This document shows positions 45,103 through 56,014 of a stretch of DNA of 64,000 nucleotides, in pieces. The position numbers and the translations under genes were made by a program. The notes under the pieces are model-generated. The model made no database searches. It was not told where the DNA came from and saw nothing but the letters and a program-made list of their open reading frames with translations. The DNA is from Piezodorus guildinii (Eukaryota > Arthropoda > Insecta > Hemiptera > Pentatomidae). The number at the start of each line of letters is the position of its first letter. Position 1 is the stretch's first letter. The stretch is from the NCBI GenBank assembly GCA_023052935.1, contig CM041294.1:25562641-25626640 (forward strand), in the 5' to 3' direction.

Positions 45103-46366
45103 AATTATATTTGTTTGAAAGACATTTATTGATTTATTAATGATTTATGGGAGAATAAGCAATACACAAATACTTAGTACCACCCTCCTCCGCTAGATGC
45201 CACTCAAGTCGCTAAATAAAACGTTCTAATTTTGTAGTTACAGCTTTAATTAACGGTTTAACACAACAGTTGGCTCAATCTCCTGTTTGAGCTTACATTT
45301 ATATTTTTAAACAGTTATTATGTATATATTTATGGATAATAATATAAATACAATACGTAAATTATTATTTAATTAAATAACCATTTTATATAAATAGATT
45401 GGGTTGTGAGTAGTTCGTTATCGATTAGTAAAAATTCAGTCAATAGTGAAATTTTCAAACTAAAAGTCAAGGTACATACATATATGCAATTACTATTCAA
45501 CTACTCAATAAATAATAACTGACAATATTTTTAACTTTCAAGAATATATGTATTTTGCATTAGCTCGTTTGGAAGCAATCATAATTATGCTTCATTAATA
45601 GTAAAGAAAATATATGAAACAAACCAGAAAAGTTTAAATATCATTATTTTACTAAAATAAATATATGTAAATATTTTAATTAAAATAAATATATTGTATA
45701 TAATTTGTTAATTTCATTATTATAGTTTCATTTCAAATCATGAAAATGATCCTCTCGGGTAGAAGCAAAAGAAAGAAGGAAAACAATTTTTATTTAGATA
45801 TATTAGAGATGTTAGCAAACTTTTTTATTATTAATCCAATAAAGAAATGATCTATAAGAAATCATTCTTTGAGTTAATTACTTCAAATTAACATTTCCCA
45901 TTGAGAATAAATATATCTGATAACAATAATGTAATTGATAGATATATTATTAAAAAATAACATTATTATGTAATAATGAAAGAACACTCAGAAAACATCG
46001 AACTGACTAAGTAGGTCACGGCCAATGATGTCTGTTGAACAATAGTGTCAGTGTCGTTCAAACGAATATATTCTAAGCTTTTTAGTTGTTTTCTAAAAAT
46101 AATAATTTTTTTTGTTCATTTGATTTTTAATTTATAGATCATGTAGAAAATTTAATAAAAATATCATGGGCAGGAATTTAAGTTTTTTTTTTGTTTTTCT
46201 TTTCTGAAATGAATTTCCAGTAACGTATTTATCAAACACTTCAACTATTTTTTGAAACTGTGCCTCCTGTTTAGTCTTATATTAAATTATTTTTTTTAGG
46301 AAAAAAAAAGAAATAAATTGTTAACTATTTAATTTATTTTTTTCTTCTTTCATAGTTAATTTATTT

Positions 46367-46688
46367 AGATGAAGGTTCATTGTTTGTTTGTTTATTTATT
46401 TAACGTCACTTTATGCTACTATGGCTAATCGGACGATGATACAGTGGGAGTCCTAAATTTTTTATTAAGGTTTTATTAGGATAGGGATCTTTAACGAGTA
46501 CCTGACATCGACATCGCACAGGCTCGGAACCACCTTTTAACGTCCCCTCCGAAGGACGGCATAACTAAGGATTTTTTACCCTCATTAAAAAATCCTAGGA
46601 CCACCTGCGAGTTTGAACCTGTGACCTTTGGCATAGGAGGCTGTTATGCAAGCCACCCAGCTACAAGAGATCCAGATGAAGGTTCATT
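46367..46688 (-). mobile_element. SINE-A, full length, with perfect 15-bp TSD
   Basis: The body at 46382-46673 on the minus strand starts with the tRNA-like head GGATCTCTTGTAGCTGGGTG, has a B-box region (GGTTCAAACTCGC) and ends in AAATAAATAAACAAACAAAC. AGATGAAGGTTCATT flanks it at 46367-46381 and 46674-46688. The perfect duplication indicates a fairly recent insertion. Confidence 0.95.
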
Positions 46689-47341
46689 ATGGTAGATGAA
46701 AAAGAATACAACGTTTATTAAATCATTTTATAAAAAACACAACGTTCCGGCTAAAATGTCATTTCCTGGTACCAATAATTTCTTTGCGTTGTAGTACGAA
46801 GATCACTTAAGCTAAGCACATGTCTACATGGAGAAATTATTGGTACATTAAGACGGAATTCAAGCCCAAACGTATTTTTAATTAAATGGTAGAGACAATC
46901 ATCAACAGCCACCTTATTAAACTTTTTTTTTTTAAATATTTTGTTTTCGAATATTATCTTTTCGCTATGTGAAGTTTCGAGTTACCTTGAATTCTTTTTA
47001 AAAAAACCTTGATAGTTTATTTCTCAGTTGTACATGGACAAAATAAAAATGAAGTGAACTATTTTTTTTAAAGCTTTAGTTCAGTGTGTTTTTTGGTCAG
47101 ATTACAAAAAAAGTGTATTTTTATTACATGTTCGTAATGAGCGTATAAAACCTATAATGTGCCGCCATTTTGAAACGAAATGGCGGATCGCAACGTTAAG
47201 TTACGAGTTTAAAATTGAGTGACCTGTGACCTATAGGAGTCAAATTTTAAAATAATCGGTTAAGTATACTAAGGAAAAAGCGTCTTCGGATAGCCAGATT
47301 TTTTGGGTATTTAATTTTTGTATAGGAGACTAACCTGATTA

Positions 47342-47616
47342 TTTGTTTGTAAATTGATTTAACGTCACTTTATGCTACTATGGCTAATCGGACGATGCTA
47401 TAGTGGGAGTTCTAAATTTTGCCTATTCAGGTTTTATTAGGATAGGGATCTTTGACGAGTACCTGACATAGCACACTCAGGACCATCATTTTAAGTACGT
47501 TACTAAGGACAGCATAACTAATGATTTTTTACTTCCTTTAAAAAAACCAAGGACTGTCTATCGGGTTTGAACCATTTTGCATGGACAGCTGTTATGTTAC
47601 ACCGTACAGCTACACC
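47342..47616 (-). mobile_element. SINE-A inserted at the edge of a HINE-like repeat
   Basis: A minus-strand SINE-A copy from TTTGTTTGTAAATTGATTTAA to the head remnant 'accgtacagctacacc'. It abuts the HINE-like family at 47617, where that family's 5' third is missing. Several deletions relative to 46382-46673 show it is older. Confidence 0.8.
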
Positions 47617-48325
47617 AAAACGAAAAAGAAACTGAAATTTTATATTCCGGACAACTATACGTCCGAGAAGTAACACCAACCTTTTTATCAAAATTAATAA
47701 ATTCATCAAAGGGCCACTTTATACACACTTATTTTACGAGATTCTCAAAAACAGCTCTAACGATTTTAGAGTTTAATTATACATCGATGTCAAATTTAAT
47801 ATCATGTAGGTTTCATGTTGATTGAAATAGCCTGACAGGGCTTAAATGCCGATATTAAAATTTTCTTCCTCTAAAGTACCTTTAATTTTGTATATTCTAT
47901 AAAAAAAACCATATCATCTTGTTGTCATTGATAAATAAAATATAAATACATAAGTTGAACGAATTGGATATTCAACAAAAGGAGAAAACTGCCAAAATAT
48001 TTTTTCAATGCAATTTTCGATTTTGAACATACGAACAGTAATATACATGTATAATATACCGTTGGAAAGCAGAAGATTTTAGAAAAAATATCATCTAATA
48101 CAACCAGCTTGTACACGTTAATAAAGTGATGAAAAGCCGATAAAACTAGATGATTGTTTCAGATTATAATATAATATAATAAAAAACATGTTTCTATATA
48201 AATTTAATTTAATTAATTATATATTAGTTTTACTCATTTTCATCTTTAACTGTATTTGTAAATTCTTTAATTAATTTTAACAGCTGAAGTAAGTGAAAGT
48301 CGTCTGTACCCCGCACAAGATTTTT
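47617..48325 (+). repeat. HINE-like repeat, 5'-truncated
   Basis: From 'aaaacgaaaaagaaactg' through CCTGACAGGGCTTAAATGCC to GTAAGTGAAAGT (48289-48300) and the decayed end CCGCACAAGATTTTT. The terminal hairpin is mutated. Confidence 0.82.
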
Positions 48326-48373
48326 ATTTTACTTGAAGTGGGAATTAGTTTTTGTTCTTCATAACTATAGTTT

Positions 48374-48439
<66 letters not shown>

Positions 48440-48530
48440 GATACCTGGAAGTTGCGTTGAATGTTAAGTTGCATACTGCTATTTAGGAGAATCAAACCTA
48501 GGTCTTTTGAAATATTTCAATTATACTATG
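48325..48530. repeat. dispersed repeat with ~60-base T run, inverted copy at 35035-35205
   Basis: The flanks of the T run (about 48379-48438) match 35035-35205 in reverse complement: CTTGAAGTGGGAATTAGTTT on the left, and GTTAAGTTGCATACTGCTAT on the right. The T tract has expanded relative to the other copy. Confidence 0.8.
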
Positions 48531-49115
48531 ATAATGAAATTATAATAAACTGAGTATTAATTAATGTTATCCTGATAAATGACCATTCCAAGTGATAATA
48601 CGAGGCAATATGACAAGGTAAAGAGTTATTTTAGGAGGGGTTAGTGGGAGAAACAGAACCGTAATTCCCAGTGCCACAGCAATATCACTGCTTCCTCAAT
48701 CGCTATTGGGCCTTTCGCTAATATTAACTTGTTCCCTAATCCAATATTGAGTTGCGAATAATCCATTTCCATTTCCAATCTTCAAACTTAAATTAGTATC
48801 ATTAAGGGGGAGTTTGTTTAGGGCTAATAATCCCCAGCCCTCAGTTCTACGGCTGAATAGGCGGTTTGACAACATTCTGTAATAAATGTTTATACTAATG
48901 CACATATCAAAAGTGAACTGATATACATAATGAATTTTGAAGTAAATAGTTTAAACTATTCCACAATAGATATAGAGAACAGTTAAAAACTGCGACTATG
49001 AAATGAATAATTTTTTTTTTTTACTTAACTTAATTTTTATAAATTATATTTATGAAAAACAGTTTTTAATAATGATTTAACATAACATGAAGATCCTATA
49101 CTGGCATCCCTGACA

Positions 49116-49459
49116 GTTCAAATTAGGGGTGGGCATAATCGAATTATCGTCATAATCGGATGATCGGACTTCGATGATTTAAATAATCGAATGATTAATA
49201 TGCATTCTGAGAGACCATATGTCACAATTCTCGTCTCTATGATGGCTGAGCCAAGGTGGAAATATGCATATAATTTATGTGATGAGCGAAAAAAAAAAAA
49301 AAAAGTTCGATTATCCGAGCTGCTTATAATCCCTCGATTATAGTTAAACAGTTCAGTTCGAATGATCATTCGTTTCTCCAAACCGATTAATTCCAATGAT
49401 TGAAATAAAACGAATGATCCGATAATCGTCATTCGATTATGCCCACCCCTAGTTCAAAT
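49116..49459. mobile_element. hAT-type MITE with 8-bp TSD
   Basis: The element at 49124-49451 begins TAGGGGTGGGCATAATCGAA and ends with its reverse complement, TTCGATTATGCCCACCCCTA. The 8-base duplication GTTCAAAT flanks it at 49116-49123 and 49452-49459. An 8-bp duplication and a TAGGGGTGGGC-type inverted repeat are hallmarks of the hAT superfamily. There is no transposase; the interior is rich in TCGATTAT-type repeats. Confidence 0.93.
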
Positions 49460-49934
49460 CCATTTAATGCTCCTACAAAATTGGTAATCTCTTTAGAAAA
49501 TTCGATTAAATCATCACAAGTCAAAATATATAACGTTCGCACTTCGAAAAAGTACTTTCCCACCCATTTTAATTGGCGACAACCAAATTCATCAGACTAA
49601 CTCTGTACGTCACCTAGGACTAACACAAGACCGAAGGATGACTTGGGACCCACACGTCAGGTGATAAGAGAAACTCCTAACAATGTAAGGTAAAATAAAA
49701 ATTCATCATTAAAACATTTATAAACATTTATTTAAAAAATAGTTAGATAATGTAAACTCGTTATTTTGCTTTCAGTAATAAAGAACAATATAATAATGCA
49801 AAGAAAATTGTTAAAAAGTAGAAAAAAGTTAAAAAAAAAAGTAGAATAATAAAAAAATAAGATAAACGAGAAATAATTTTTTAGAAAAATATCTTAAGAT
49901 AATACAGTAATGTAACTCATAGTACTACATAGTA

Positions 49935-50145
49935 TTTTTCATGTAAGAAAGGCTTCAGATAATTTTTAGATTTTTTTGTACACAGTAAAACCAATGCTAA
50001 ATTTTGTTTTCATGTACTTTACAGATATCGTTAGTTCCAGAAAAATCTTATTTCGACGACTAGTTTACTCAGAATAACTGATAACGGTCTTATAGCCTCG
50101 GAAATTCATTGCACAGACGGTGTGCAATCGGTCTCGAATGTCATA
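49935..50145. repeat. dispersed repeat shared with 9340-9525
   Basis: Collinear with the Ldb1-intron copy from 'gtaagaaaggcttca' to 'gtgtgcaatcggtct'. It lies directly beside a hammerhead-like fold-back unit, as the other copy does at a distance of about 130 bases. Confidence 0.7.
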
Positions 50146-50510
50146 TGGGCAGAAGTTGGTTGTGGTGCAGTCATAAAAACACTTCATTTATGTTAACTTA
50201 ATTTTTGTTCCAACGTCTCGGCCTAAACTGCGGACCTTCATCAGGGCCAAGAAAAAAAACACAAGAACCAATACAATTAAAAGAAAAATGACAATAACTT
50301 AAGACAGTAATAAGATAACTGTGATATTGTATGATAACGGTAACAAACAGTAATATGATCATAGGTAATGTAAAATGATAATTTCGTTATGAATACTACC
50401 ACGGTGAAGTCCGAAACGTCTGCATAATAAATTAAGCTCACTTAATTGAAGAGTTTCTATGAATACATCCCAAACCAACTTCTCCTCATATTCTTTCCAC
50501 ATTCAACTAT
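50146..50510. mobile_element. fold-back unit with hammerhead-like ends
   Basis: The left outer sequence AGAAGTTGGTTGTGGTGCAG and the right outer sequence ACCAACTTCTC are inverted. Inside each, an AT-rich segment with TTAACTTAATT leads to a hammerhead-like core: minus strand CTGATGA (50238-50244), AGGTC...GGCC, GAGACGTT (50212-50219) on the left; GAAACGTC (50413-50420) on the right. The centre is non-coding. Confidence 0.65.
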
Positions 50511-51354
50511 TCTTACATCATGATAAATATATTATTATTTTATAAGGATATTACGTTGAAATAAATAATTACTACATTTTGTTGTTCGTAATTTTTGAAG
50601 TCATAATTGCAAATATTATAGTTTATTGTAACGCATTAAACTGATTATTTTATAAAATTGTATTATAATCATTATTCAACTAATATTTACACAGAAAGCT
50701 GAATAATATTATAATATTCAAAAGAATATTTATTAAGGAAAGACCTAACAAAGATCATTATTTACATTAGGTTTTGTTACACTAATCGATCTATGAATAA
50801 TGTTTCTTTTCAATACATTACAATGAGAATGATAATTATAATTTAATAAAATAATAAAACAGTTATATTAGTAATAAAGCGAACATTTATGAAAATAAAG
50901 GTTACATGAGTGACCTAGGTAGCCATGTCCTTGGAGCCAGATCTATTGCTGACACTGCCAACCATAGGTCAACTAGCCAAGGCTCACGCACCAGAAGAGT
51001 CAAAATAGTAAACAGAAGTAATAAAATAACGACGTATGTAATTCTTTATTATGAATAATCTATTTTTAAAAATAAAACTTCTTGAATTAAACATATCCAT
51101 GGTCAGAGGAAATAAATTGGTAAACAAGAGTTAAGTACTCTCGACTACCTAACGTTACTATACACATTTGTAATAGTTACTTTGTAGGCTTTGACTTTTC
51201 GTCAAAAATATTTTTATTTTATGAAGAAAAAGAAGATTCGGGTGGTGGTAAAAAATGTAAGAAAATAGTAAAAAAATCTAAACTAAACAAGAAGTTTATT
51301 TTTATTTTAAAATTCTGTGTACAGCAAGGTCTTAGCTAGTATAAACAGAACCAC

Positions 51355-51363
51355 ATATATATA

Positions 51364-51423
<60 letters not shown>

Positions 51424-51425
51424 TA
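51355..51425. repeat. (TA)n microsatellite
   Basis: TA units with a phase slip near 51371. The next array follows about 90 bases away. Confidence 0.93.
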
Positions 51426-51507
51426 TTGTTTGATCAGTTCTCGACTGTTGATAATTTAAGTTTCTGTTGTTCTCATCAAATTGACTGAAACCTGAGAACA
51501 ACACAAA

Positions 51508-51511
<4 letters not shown>

Positions 51512-51564
<53 letters not shown>
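51512..51564. repeat. (TA)n microsatellite
   Basis: About 26 TA units. A 90-bp single-copy spacer separates it from the previous array. Confidence 0.93.
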
Positions 51565-51567
<3 letters not shown>

Positions 51568-51712
51568 TAAAAAAAAGAACTTTATTCTGGGACTAAGTCC
51601 CTTGAGAATAATACACATGTACAAAAAAAATAATGATTACAACTGGCCAAAACACACATAACAAAAATTAATAATATTAATGATTACAATAATTATTTAC
51701 TATTATTTCAAT

Positions 51713-51713
<1 letters not shown>

Positions 51714-51782
<69 letters not shown>

Positions 51783-51797
51783 CATATATATATACAA
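51714..51797. repeat. (TA)n microsatellite
   Basis: About 33 TA units followed by a short interrupted tail (TTACATATATATATACA). Confidence 0.93.
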
Positions 51798-51950
51798 TTT
51801 TTTATATATAACAAGTGTTAACTTCAATTTATGATATATAATGTACTACTCTCTTGCCATTCTCTTTCAGTTAATTCACTGCATCCTTAGGAATATTTAA
51901 AAAAAAAAAAACGTAAAAATTTTAATATTGTAATATCAACACTAGAAAAC

Positions 51951-52256
51951 TAACAACAATATAATATATAGGGATCACTTGTAGCTGGGTGGCTAGCGTA
52001 ACAGCCTCCCATGCCAAAGGTCACGGGTTCAAACCCGCAGGTGGTCCTGGGATTTTTTAATGGGAGTAAAAAGTCCTTAGTTACGCCGTCCTTCGGAGGG
52101 GACTTTAAAAGGTGGTCTCGAGCCTGTGCGATGTCAGGTACTCGTTAAAGATCCCTATCCTAATAACACCTGGATAGGCAAAATTTAGGACTCCCACTGT
52201 AGCATCGTCCGATTAGCCATAGTAGCATGAAGTGACGTTAAATAAATAAACAAACA

Positions 52257-52270
<14 letters not shown>
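51951..52270 (+). mobile_element. SINE-A, full length, plus strand, reference copy
   Basis: The body at 51972-52257 begins with a near-complete tRNA-like head. GGATCAC at its 5' end can pair with GTGGTCC 3' of the T arm, GTAGCTGGGTGGCTAGCG is an A-box region and CGGGTTCAAACCCG a perfect T arm. The body carries CGTCCTTCGGAGGGGAC and the tail AAATAAATAAACAAACA. TAACAACAATATA before (51951-51963) and after (from 52258) is the target duplication. Transcription would be by RNA polymerase III from the A and B boxes. Confidence 0.93.

Positions 52271-52311
<41 letters not shown>
52264..52311. repeat. (TA)n microsatellite at a SINE 3' end
   Basis: A TA array that begins within the 3' target duplication of the SINE, so it probably grew from that AT-rich seed. 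Confidence 0.9.
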
Positions 52312-52315
<4 letters not shown>

Positions 52316-53319
52316 TTATATAAATCAAAAGAAAGATTAATAAAGCTTTTCTATTCCAAACTTCAATAAGGTCGATAAGAAGATAGTAGCTTAAAAAGGG
52401 TCGATGTTTTTAGGGTGGTGAGTAAGTTGAAAGCCCTTTTTTACAGACCTACGTTCCTTTAGGCAAAGCAACAAGCTCCTTTTGTATTTTATCTTTTTGT
52501 TTTTTTATTGCGTTTGATCTTGACGATCTCATGGAAATCACCTTATACATTTGTTTTTTTTATTAGATTTCTCGTCACCGTAAATAATAATCGAAAATAC
52601 TCAACAAACTTTGCTCATATAATAATTGTTTTCATAATTAGGTCAACAAACAATTACGTAGAGCTTTATTTTGTCATTCATTACACCTCATGTATTTTTA
52701 AAAACTTGTAATGTCTTTAAAAATATTGTGCATAAACTAGATTTTAAAAATTCATTAAATATTTTATTGGAAACATTTGCCTTTTTTTTTGGTGGTTGAA
52801 AAAAAATAATGCAATTACACTGCTCTGCTATGCCACTGTATGATATTTTTTTTATTCTTTGGGAAGACAATATGATTATCAGGAGTGTCAGAAACAGTAA
52901 TTAAAACAATTTTAACTCATATCAAAGTCGCACTAGCAGAATAATTTAAACTTCAACCAGATTGAATTAAAAAAAAAAAAAAAATAGTTTCACGGTCACA
53001 TATTAAATTCTTCGAGGATAAAGACTAAAAAAGCCAAACAAAAAGTGATTGAATTTCACGGAATGTAGTTTCTGATCACTAAAATTAAATTAAAACCCTT
53101 GAATAAAAAAAGGTGTTTAAACCAAACAAAAAATTCTATTTTCATTTTAAATATAGATTTCTTATTGGTGACCGATTGTTGGTTTAAGAAAAAAAAGTGA
53201 TTGAACATAATTTTTCTTAACTTGAATAATAATTTAAAAATTCACATATATTTATTTTTTATAAAAATTTAATTTTTTTGTTTTGTTTTTTTAATTTGTT
53301 ATCCGCCTCTACCCTACAG

Positions 53320-53700
53320 GGTCATTGGCGTCATCACATTACATTATACTCTGTTGTAGTACCCTACAATCTTTAAATATTCAAACAGTTTGGATATATG
53401 CTTTATTTTAGACCTTATACCATCAAAATTCCATCAGAACCATCACCCTAATCCTCTGGCTCAATCCTTATCTAGCTCCACACATTCTTACCATCCCCCT
53501 AGAAGGTTGAAACGACAGTGGCCACGAGACCTCTTGTAATTTTTAATGTAATGTATATTGGAGTTTTAGCATTGGACAGACTCTCCGCTCAAGTGCTGTA
53601 TGTTTGAGGATAGGTATAAGTGACTTCTAGAGTTTGTACATATTTTTATTGATTCTTAATTAAAAAAAAAATATAAAAAAAAAAAAAATATATAAAAAAA
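53320..53700 (+). pseudogene. Jockey-like LINE 3' end
   Basis: On the plus strand the end of an ORF2 is readable in pieces: HPNPLAQSLSSSTHSYH, then PPRRLKRQWPRDLL and a stop near 53537. The PRRLKR.WPRDL terminus recurs at 57195-57450 and 63605-63905, so these are one family. A 3' UTR and A-rich tail follow, running into A/TA simple sequence. The upstream part is decayed. Confidence 0.75.
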
Positions 53701-53729
53701 AAAAAAAATATATATATATATAGTATCAT

Positions 53730-53787
<58 letters not shown>

Positions 53788-53800
53788 GTATAGTATCATT
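53700..53800. repeat. A-rich and (TA)n tract
   Basis: Alternating A runs and TA arrays with TAGTATCATTAT interruptions, at the tail of the LINE 3' end. Confidence 0.85.
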
Positions 53801-53909
53801 ATTTTATAAATTTATTATGTTTTATATATTGTATGAATGTTGTTCTTGATCACTATTATAAATGTCTTAACTAGGACAGATTGTAATATCACTCAAAAAA
53901 ATTAATAAT

Positions 53910-54789
53910 TTCACACAACACTGTTTTTTTTTTAACTTAATATTTTTTTATTTGCACCTGTATATGTTACAATCAGCAAATGAGTTATATATGATAAACA
54001 TAGCATGGGTTGGCATGAGGGAGATAATACCCAGTGGTGCATCCTCCTGACATTCAAAAACAAACTATTTTTTCAGGCCAGGAGGTCCCTCATCCAACTC
54101 CATTTCAGCCTACGCCGAGTTATGTATGGTATGTCAGTTGTAGTCATGTTTTGTACAAGTTTGTTTCTATGTCCATTTAGTTTGTCGTGAAATCGTTTGT
54201 AAGTCAGTCGAATGTGGTTTATTGTAGTTGGAATACGTAAGTCAGTGTGTAGGGTATCGTTTGATACATATGGTGGTGAGTTCATTGCTAGTCTTAAAAA
54301 TTGCGATTGAAAGGTTTGTATTTTTCCTATGTGTGTCTTTTTAGCGGGTCCGTATATTTGGCAAGCGTAAGTCCATATTGGTTTTAATAAATAAGTGTAA
54401 ACATTTAGTTTCTGTCTGGTGGATAATTTAGAACGTCTATGTAATATTGAATATAAAAGTCTAAGTCGAAAGTTTAGAGTTTTACGTTTTGTCTTGACGT
54501 GTGGGCCCCATGTCAATCTTTTGTCAAATATTAGTCCTAAGTACGTTACTGTATTTGTTTGCGGTAAAGGGTGATTGTCTATGTAAACTGAAGGGCAGAT
54601 TCCGCGTCTAAGTGTAAATGTAACATGTTGTGACTTGTCATGGTTAATTTTTAACTTCCATTTCTTACACCAGTTTTGTACGTTGTCCAAATGGTGTTGT
54701 AATGTCATACTGGTTTGTATAGGGTCTGTGTTTCTCGTAATAATTGCAGTGTCGTCGGCATATGTCGCAGTTAAGATTCACACAACACT
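53910..54789 (-). mobile_element. 5'-truncated Jockey-like LINE insertion with perfect 13-bp TSD
   Basis: The element at 53923-54776 (minus strand) is bounded by TTCACACAACACT at 53910-53922 and 54777-54789. Its 3' end, on the left, shows a short T run (the poly(A) on the minus strand). The 5' end, on the right, is truncated inside the reverse transcriptase just before YADD. The intact frame and the perfect duplication suggest it is young. Confidence 0.93.
54073..54774 (-). CDS. Jockey-like reverse transcriptase, C-terminal 234 codons, uninterrupted
   Basis: The minus-strand frame begins at the truncation point with LTATYADDTAIITRNTDP, which contains the YADD catalytic motif C of reverse transcriptase. 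It continues with HHLDNVQNWCKKWKLKINHD and KSQHVTFTLRR, then TYLGLIFDKRLTWGPHVKTK, a QKLNVYTYLLKPIWTYACQI block and YGPAKKTHIGKIQTFQSQFL. It ends RRRLKWSWMRDLLA before a stop at 54073-54075. This is the palm/thumb and C-terminus of Jockey-clade ORF2. The full protein would have an endonuclease and the rest of RT upstream, lost by 5' truncation. No stop or frameshift interrupts the remaining 234 codons, unlike all other LINE pieces in this window. Confidence 0.93.
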   Translation of the reverse strand, partial: LTATYADDTAIITRNTDPIQTSMTLQHHLDNVQNWCKKWKLKINHDKSQHVTFTLRRGICPSVYIDNHPLPQTNTVTYLGLIFDKRLTWGPHVKTKRKTLNFRLRLLYSILHRRSKLSTRQKLNVYTYLLKPIWTYACQIYGPAKKTHIGKIQTFQSQFLRLAMNSPPYVSNDTLHTDLRIPTTINHIRLTYKRFHDKLNGHRNKLVQNMTTTDIPYITRRRLKWSWMRDLLA

Positions 54790-55235
54790 TAATCGTAAAA
54801 CAAAATGCATATTAAATAATGAACTGAGAGCAAGAAAAGACAGTTCTAAATTAATTTTAATTTTAATAAAGGAGATTAAGCAAGTTTATTCAAAATTGTT
54901 ATAGCCGTTTTTGTAGAAATCCTAAAAAAGGTGTAAAATCCATGGTTTAAAGTAGATCTTCTGAGCAGCCGATTTTGAAGAAAAAATTGCTGTAACATCC
55001 CTGGCGTAAAGTCCTCTCAAATATTTAATTCCAGACAACAATAAATATAACATAGAAATTTATTTCAAATCTGCTATTTTCAATTGATCATGGTATTTAG
55101 AAATATTAACCGAATTAATAATTTCACACAGCACTTAATCGTAAGAAACGGATATTCAATAAACAACTGAGAGCAAGAAGAGACAGTTCTAATCGACTTT
55201 AAAGCAATATTTTAATAACATCCTTATCTTATAAT
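54790..55235. repeat. duplicated segment and HINE-like fragment
   Basis: CACTTAATCGTAA, 'aactgagagcaagaa' and 'agacagttctaa' occur at 54785-54850 and again at 55133-55190, so a segment of at least 100 bp is duplicated about 350 bases apart. Between them, 54950-55045 resembles the minus strand of the HINE-like family (GCTGTAACATCCCTGGCGTA). Confidence 0.6.
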
Positions 55236-55619
55236 AATTTTTACCGGCAGGAAAAAAAAAACTCTAAACGGAAAACTATTATGTAAATTTAGAGAGATTA
55301 AATTTCACTGAAAGGGATCGTGTTGGAAGGGGAAAACTGAAAACCCAATAAGTATGAAGGGAGGGTGCCCTAAAAAGTTGAAGCCCCATAAAGTTCAAGT
55401 TATATCACAAAGAATGGAACAATTTTATAGCGGGCTTTACTCGTCCTTTTTCGAAGTCGTTACCTTCTTCAGCCCTTTTACAGTTACAATATCATTCCTT
55501 ATCACAACAGTTATTATAATCCTGTTAAAAGAACTGAAATGAAATTGGATGATAATGTCTAAATGGAACCTTCATATAAGGTTGATGTGTAGGAAAATAT
55601 AACCGCTTAACTCTATAGT

Positions 55620-55705
55620 TCCACATTGTAATGTTAAAGTATTGAAATTGTCAAGATTTTCGAATTCCATATTTCAATGGAAATGTACGTTTAAATGTCT
55701 CTTTT
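55620..55705 (+). repeat. HINE-like repeat, short 5' fragment
   Basis: AGTATTGAAATTGTCAAGATTTTCGAATTCCATATTTCAATGGAAATG-like order matches the 5' block of the family, which after the initial palindrome has 'gtgaaaattttcgaattcc' and 'aacggaaatac'. Only about 80 bases remain. Confidence 0.6.
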
Positions 55706-55714
55706 GCACTTTCC

Positions 55715-56012
55715 TCACTACATACGCCGATGACACATGTGTTTTATCTGTAAACAATGACCCAACTATTGCTTCCTAAACCCTTCAGTCTCACATTGCT
55801 TCCATTGAAGAATGGTGTCAAAAGTAGTGGATAAAAATCAATTCTACTAAATCCCACTTAATTACCTTTACCCTTCGCCGCAAATCTATGCCTGCCTGTC
55901 CCACTATATCCTTTGGCAATATTCCACTCACCTCAGTTGAACAGATCCGGCACCTTGGACTGCATCTTGACAGACGATTTACTTGGAATCCTCACACTAA
56001 ACTAGACGACAA
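55715..56012 (+). pseudogene. Jockey-like RT fragment
   Basis: The plus strand reads TYADDTCVLSVNNDP, a stop, then SHIASIEEWCQK, a stop, then KINSTKSHLITFTLRRKSMP, and IRHLGLHLDRRFTWNPHTKL. These are motif C (YADD) and the following blocks of a Jockey-type reverse transcriptase with stop codons. The frame then runs without homology into the antisense LINE that begins near 56015. Confidence 0.8.
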
Positions 56013-56014
56013 GA

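Noticed and set aside
48277..48495. Open frame with a long poly-lysine run
   Set aside because: It is the translation of a ~60-base T tract on the opposite strand inside a dispersed repeat.
51972..52046. A functional tRNA gene
   Set aside because: Although the acceptor stem and T arm pair, the anticodon stem does not form properly, and the sequence continues into a SINE body with a target duplication.
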